A DNA stretch of 5,009 nt from Cyanobacteria bacterium UBA11153 (lineage in GTDB: Bacteria; Cyanobacteriota; Cyanobacteriia; Cyanobacteriales; Coleofasciculaceae), in NCBI GenBank assembly GCA_003511885.1, contig DOIX01000199.1, positions 2,767-7,775 on the forward strand. Direction: 5' to 3'. The translations under genes and the position numbers were made by a program. Position 1 is the stretch's first letter; each line of letters begins with the position of its first letter. Below the pieces are notes generated by a model, which saw only the letters and a program-made list of their open reading frames with translations, did no database searches and had not been told where the DNA came from. This document shows positions 3,922-5,009 of the stretch, one piece after another.

Positions 3922-5009
3922 TTATTCCCCCGATTGCCAACCTTCCATCGCCGCAACTGCTACATTAATATACATATTGTCCATTAACTCTTTGAATAGC
4001 TCCTTTCCACCTGCTTGTAAAGCCTTAACAAATCTTTGTTTATTGGTTGGGGATATTGCAGCATTCAAAAATGCTTGTTGATCTGCTACAGTGGCAGTAG
4101 GATTGGTTTCTGCTAGTTGCTTGAGCAGTTTTTGAATTTCCGTGGCTGCTTCACTTAGGGTTTGTCGCGATTCGGATTTAGTGATAGTTTGATTTCCTGT
4201 GACTGTACCAGGATTATCTCCGGTAACGCTTCCTAGAGTTGCACCATCTCCTAGATTAATGCTACCAATATCGGTTTTACGATTTTCGTTCATAGTTTTA
4301 CTATCCGCTATTGCTTTAACTTCAACATTAATTGGTCTATTTGCCAGTAAGCTGACAATCTCTTTCATATCGGAATTTTGTTGGCGGTAGATGGCAATCT
4401 GTTCATCTTTGGCATTTAGTTTAGCTTTGTAGGTTTCTTCTACTGCTTTCAATTTTAATTCATAGATTTCCATGAATTCACTATGAATTTTTTCTTTATC
4501 TGCGTCTTCGGAAACATTCAACCGAGCAACAACAACACCATCTCCCTTATTGGCTATGCTTTGTAGGGATAGTTCTGTCCCTTCATTTTTGGCTTGAACA
4601 GCGTTTAATGAAAGAACAAAGGCTTTCCAGTCGATACCGTTGCGGAAAATTAAATCAACGGTTGTCAATACTTCTTTAAAGAGTTTGGTAAATTCTCCGG
4701 GAGCGAATTCACCACTATTAGGGCGGCGTTCTTTTTGGTGGTTGAGGAGATAAACGTAGTCACAGATAGCACCGTCGAGTTTAGTGGTGCTGTCAATATT
4801 CCAAGCTTCTAAACAGGCTCCTGTCAGCTTGGTTTGGTTAAAATTAGTGTTCAGGGCTTGGGCTTTCGTTAGGTTGGCTCGTTCTAACCAGGCTTGTTGC
4901 AGATTAGTATTACTAATATCGGCTTCGGTTAAGTCAGCTTCGGTTAAGTCAGCACCGATTAGATTTGCTCCTTTGAGATTGCAGCCGATACAGCGGTTCC
5001 CGCTCTTAT
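3922..5009 (-). CDS. pentapeptide-repeat protein, C-terminal part (5' end beyond window)
   Basis: The frame is open from the right edge to TAA 3922-3924: 361 complete residues, numbered here from the edge. The TTG at 4668 is internal, because coding continues upstream without a stop. Residues about 1-75 are pentapeptide repeats (CIGCN, LKGAN, LIGAD, LTEAD, LTEAD, ISNTN, LQQAW, LERAN, LTKAQ), which fold as a right-handed four-sided beta helix. About 76-115 is the closing segment with LDGAICDYVYLLNHQKERRP and GEFAPGEFTKLFKEVL. About 114-165 is a mixed alpha/beta stretch. About 165-222 is charged and helical, a likely coiled coil. About 245-275 is a Gly/Asn/Thr-rich linker (GDGATLGSVTGDNPGTVTGN). 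About 285-361 is a helical domain ending VAVAAMEGWQSGE. From memory, this C-terminal arrangement recurs in cyanobacterial pentapeptide proteins whose N-terminal half carries membrane segments. The function is unknown; a scaffold or sensor role is a guess. Confidence 0.85.
   Translation of the reverse strand, partial: KSGNRCIGCNLKGANLIGADLTEADLTEADISNTNLQQAWLERANLTKAQALNTNFNQTKLTGACLEAWNIDSTTKLDGAICDYVYLLNHQKERRPNSGEFAPGEFTKLFKEVLTTVDLIFRNGIDWKAFVLSLNAVQAKNEGTELSLQSIANKGDGVVVARLNVSEDADKEKIHSEFMEIYELKLKAVEETYKAKLNAKDEQIAIYRQQNSDMKEIVSLLANRPINVEVKAIADSKTMNENRKTDIGSINLGDGATLGSVTGDNPGTVTGNQTITKSESRQTLSEAATEIQKLLKQLAETNPTATVADQQAFLNAAISPTNKQRFVKALQAGGKELFKELMDNMYINVAVAAMEGWQSGE
4922..4951. repeat. 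15-bp perfect tandem duplication in the pentapeptide region
   Basis: GCTTCGGTTAAGTCA occurs twice in a row (4922-4936 and 4937-4951). Each copy encodes one ADLTE unit on the minus strand. Identity at silent positions suggests the beta helix gained a coil segment recently by slippage. Confidence 0.85.

Noticed and set aside
4199..4390. Plus-strand open frame inside the pentapeptide gene
   Set aside because: Antisense shadow of the linker region.

Overview
The window reads as chromosomal DNA from a filamentous cyanobacterium, probably of the Oscillatoria/Microcoleus/Planktothrix kind. The signs are one perfect HIP1 octamer (GCGATCGC, 2160-2167), a heptanucleotide tandem repeat of the STRR type, a Uma2-family nuclease, a pentapeptide-repeat protein with the long C-terminal extension seen in cyanobacteria, and many hairpin and terminal-inverted-repeat elements between genes. 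No taxonomic marker gene is present, so the assignment rests on style and recall.

Layout, left to right. 1-394 has no intact gene. It holds a hairpin (31-63), a stretch that looks like the decayed 3' end of a gene (about 128-292) and a diverged half-copy of a repeat (301-354). 395-1501 (minus) encodes a stomatin/band-7 (SPFH) domain joined by a proline-rich linker to a C-terminal FHA phosphothreonine-binding domain. 1502-2005 is non-coding, with a second, more complete copy of the same repeat as a MITE-like element (1621-1730) and a small palindrome. 2041-2374 (minus) is a remnant of a membrane-anchored pentapeptide-repeat protein, bounded by a heptamer tandem array on one side and an 89-bp MITE-like element on the other. 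2465-2783 is mostly featureless leader. 2784-3623 (plus) is a Uma2-family PD-(D/E)XK nuclease with a coiled-coil tail built from near-identical 42-bp repeats. 3624-3921, between two convergent genes, is almost entirely inverted repeats. 3922 to the window end (minus) is the C-terminal part of a pentapeptide-repeat protein that enters from beyond the right edge.

No operon is visible. The genes are single units separated by repeats, and nothing shows that their products act together. The most unusual region is 3651-3909. Two related two-hairpin modules face outward, and their stem differences are compensatory. One module has its first hairpin expanded into a nested 158-bp foldback with 22-bp perfect outer arms and 19-bp perfect inner arms. 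The remaining pattern is gene decay at repeat boundaries, plus direct repeat copies on both sides of the SPFH-FHA gene.
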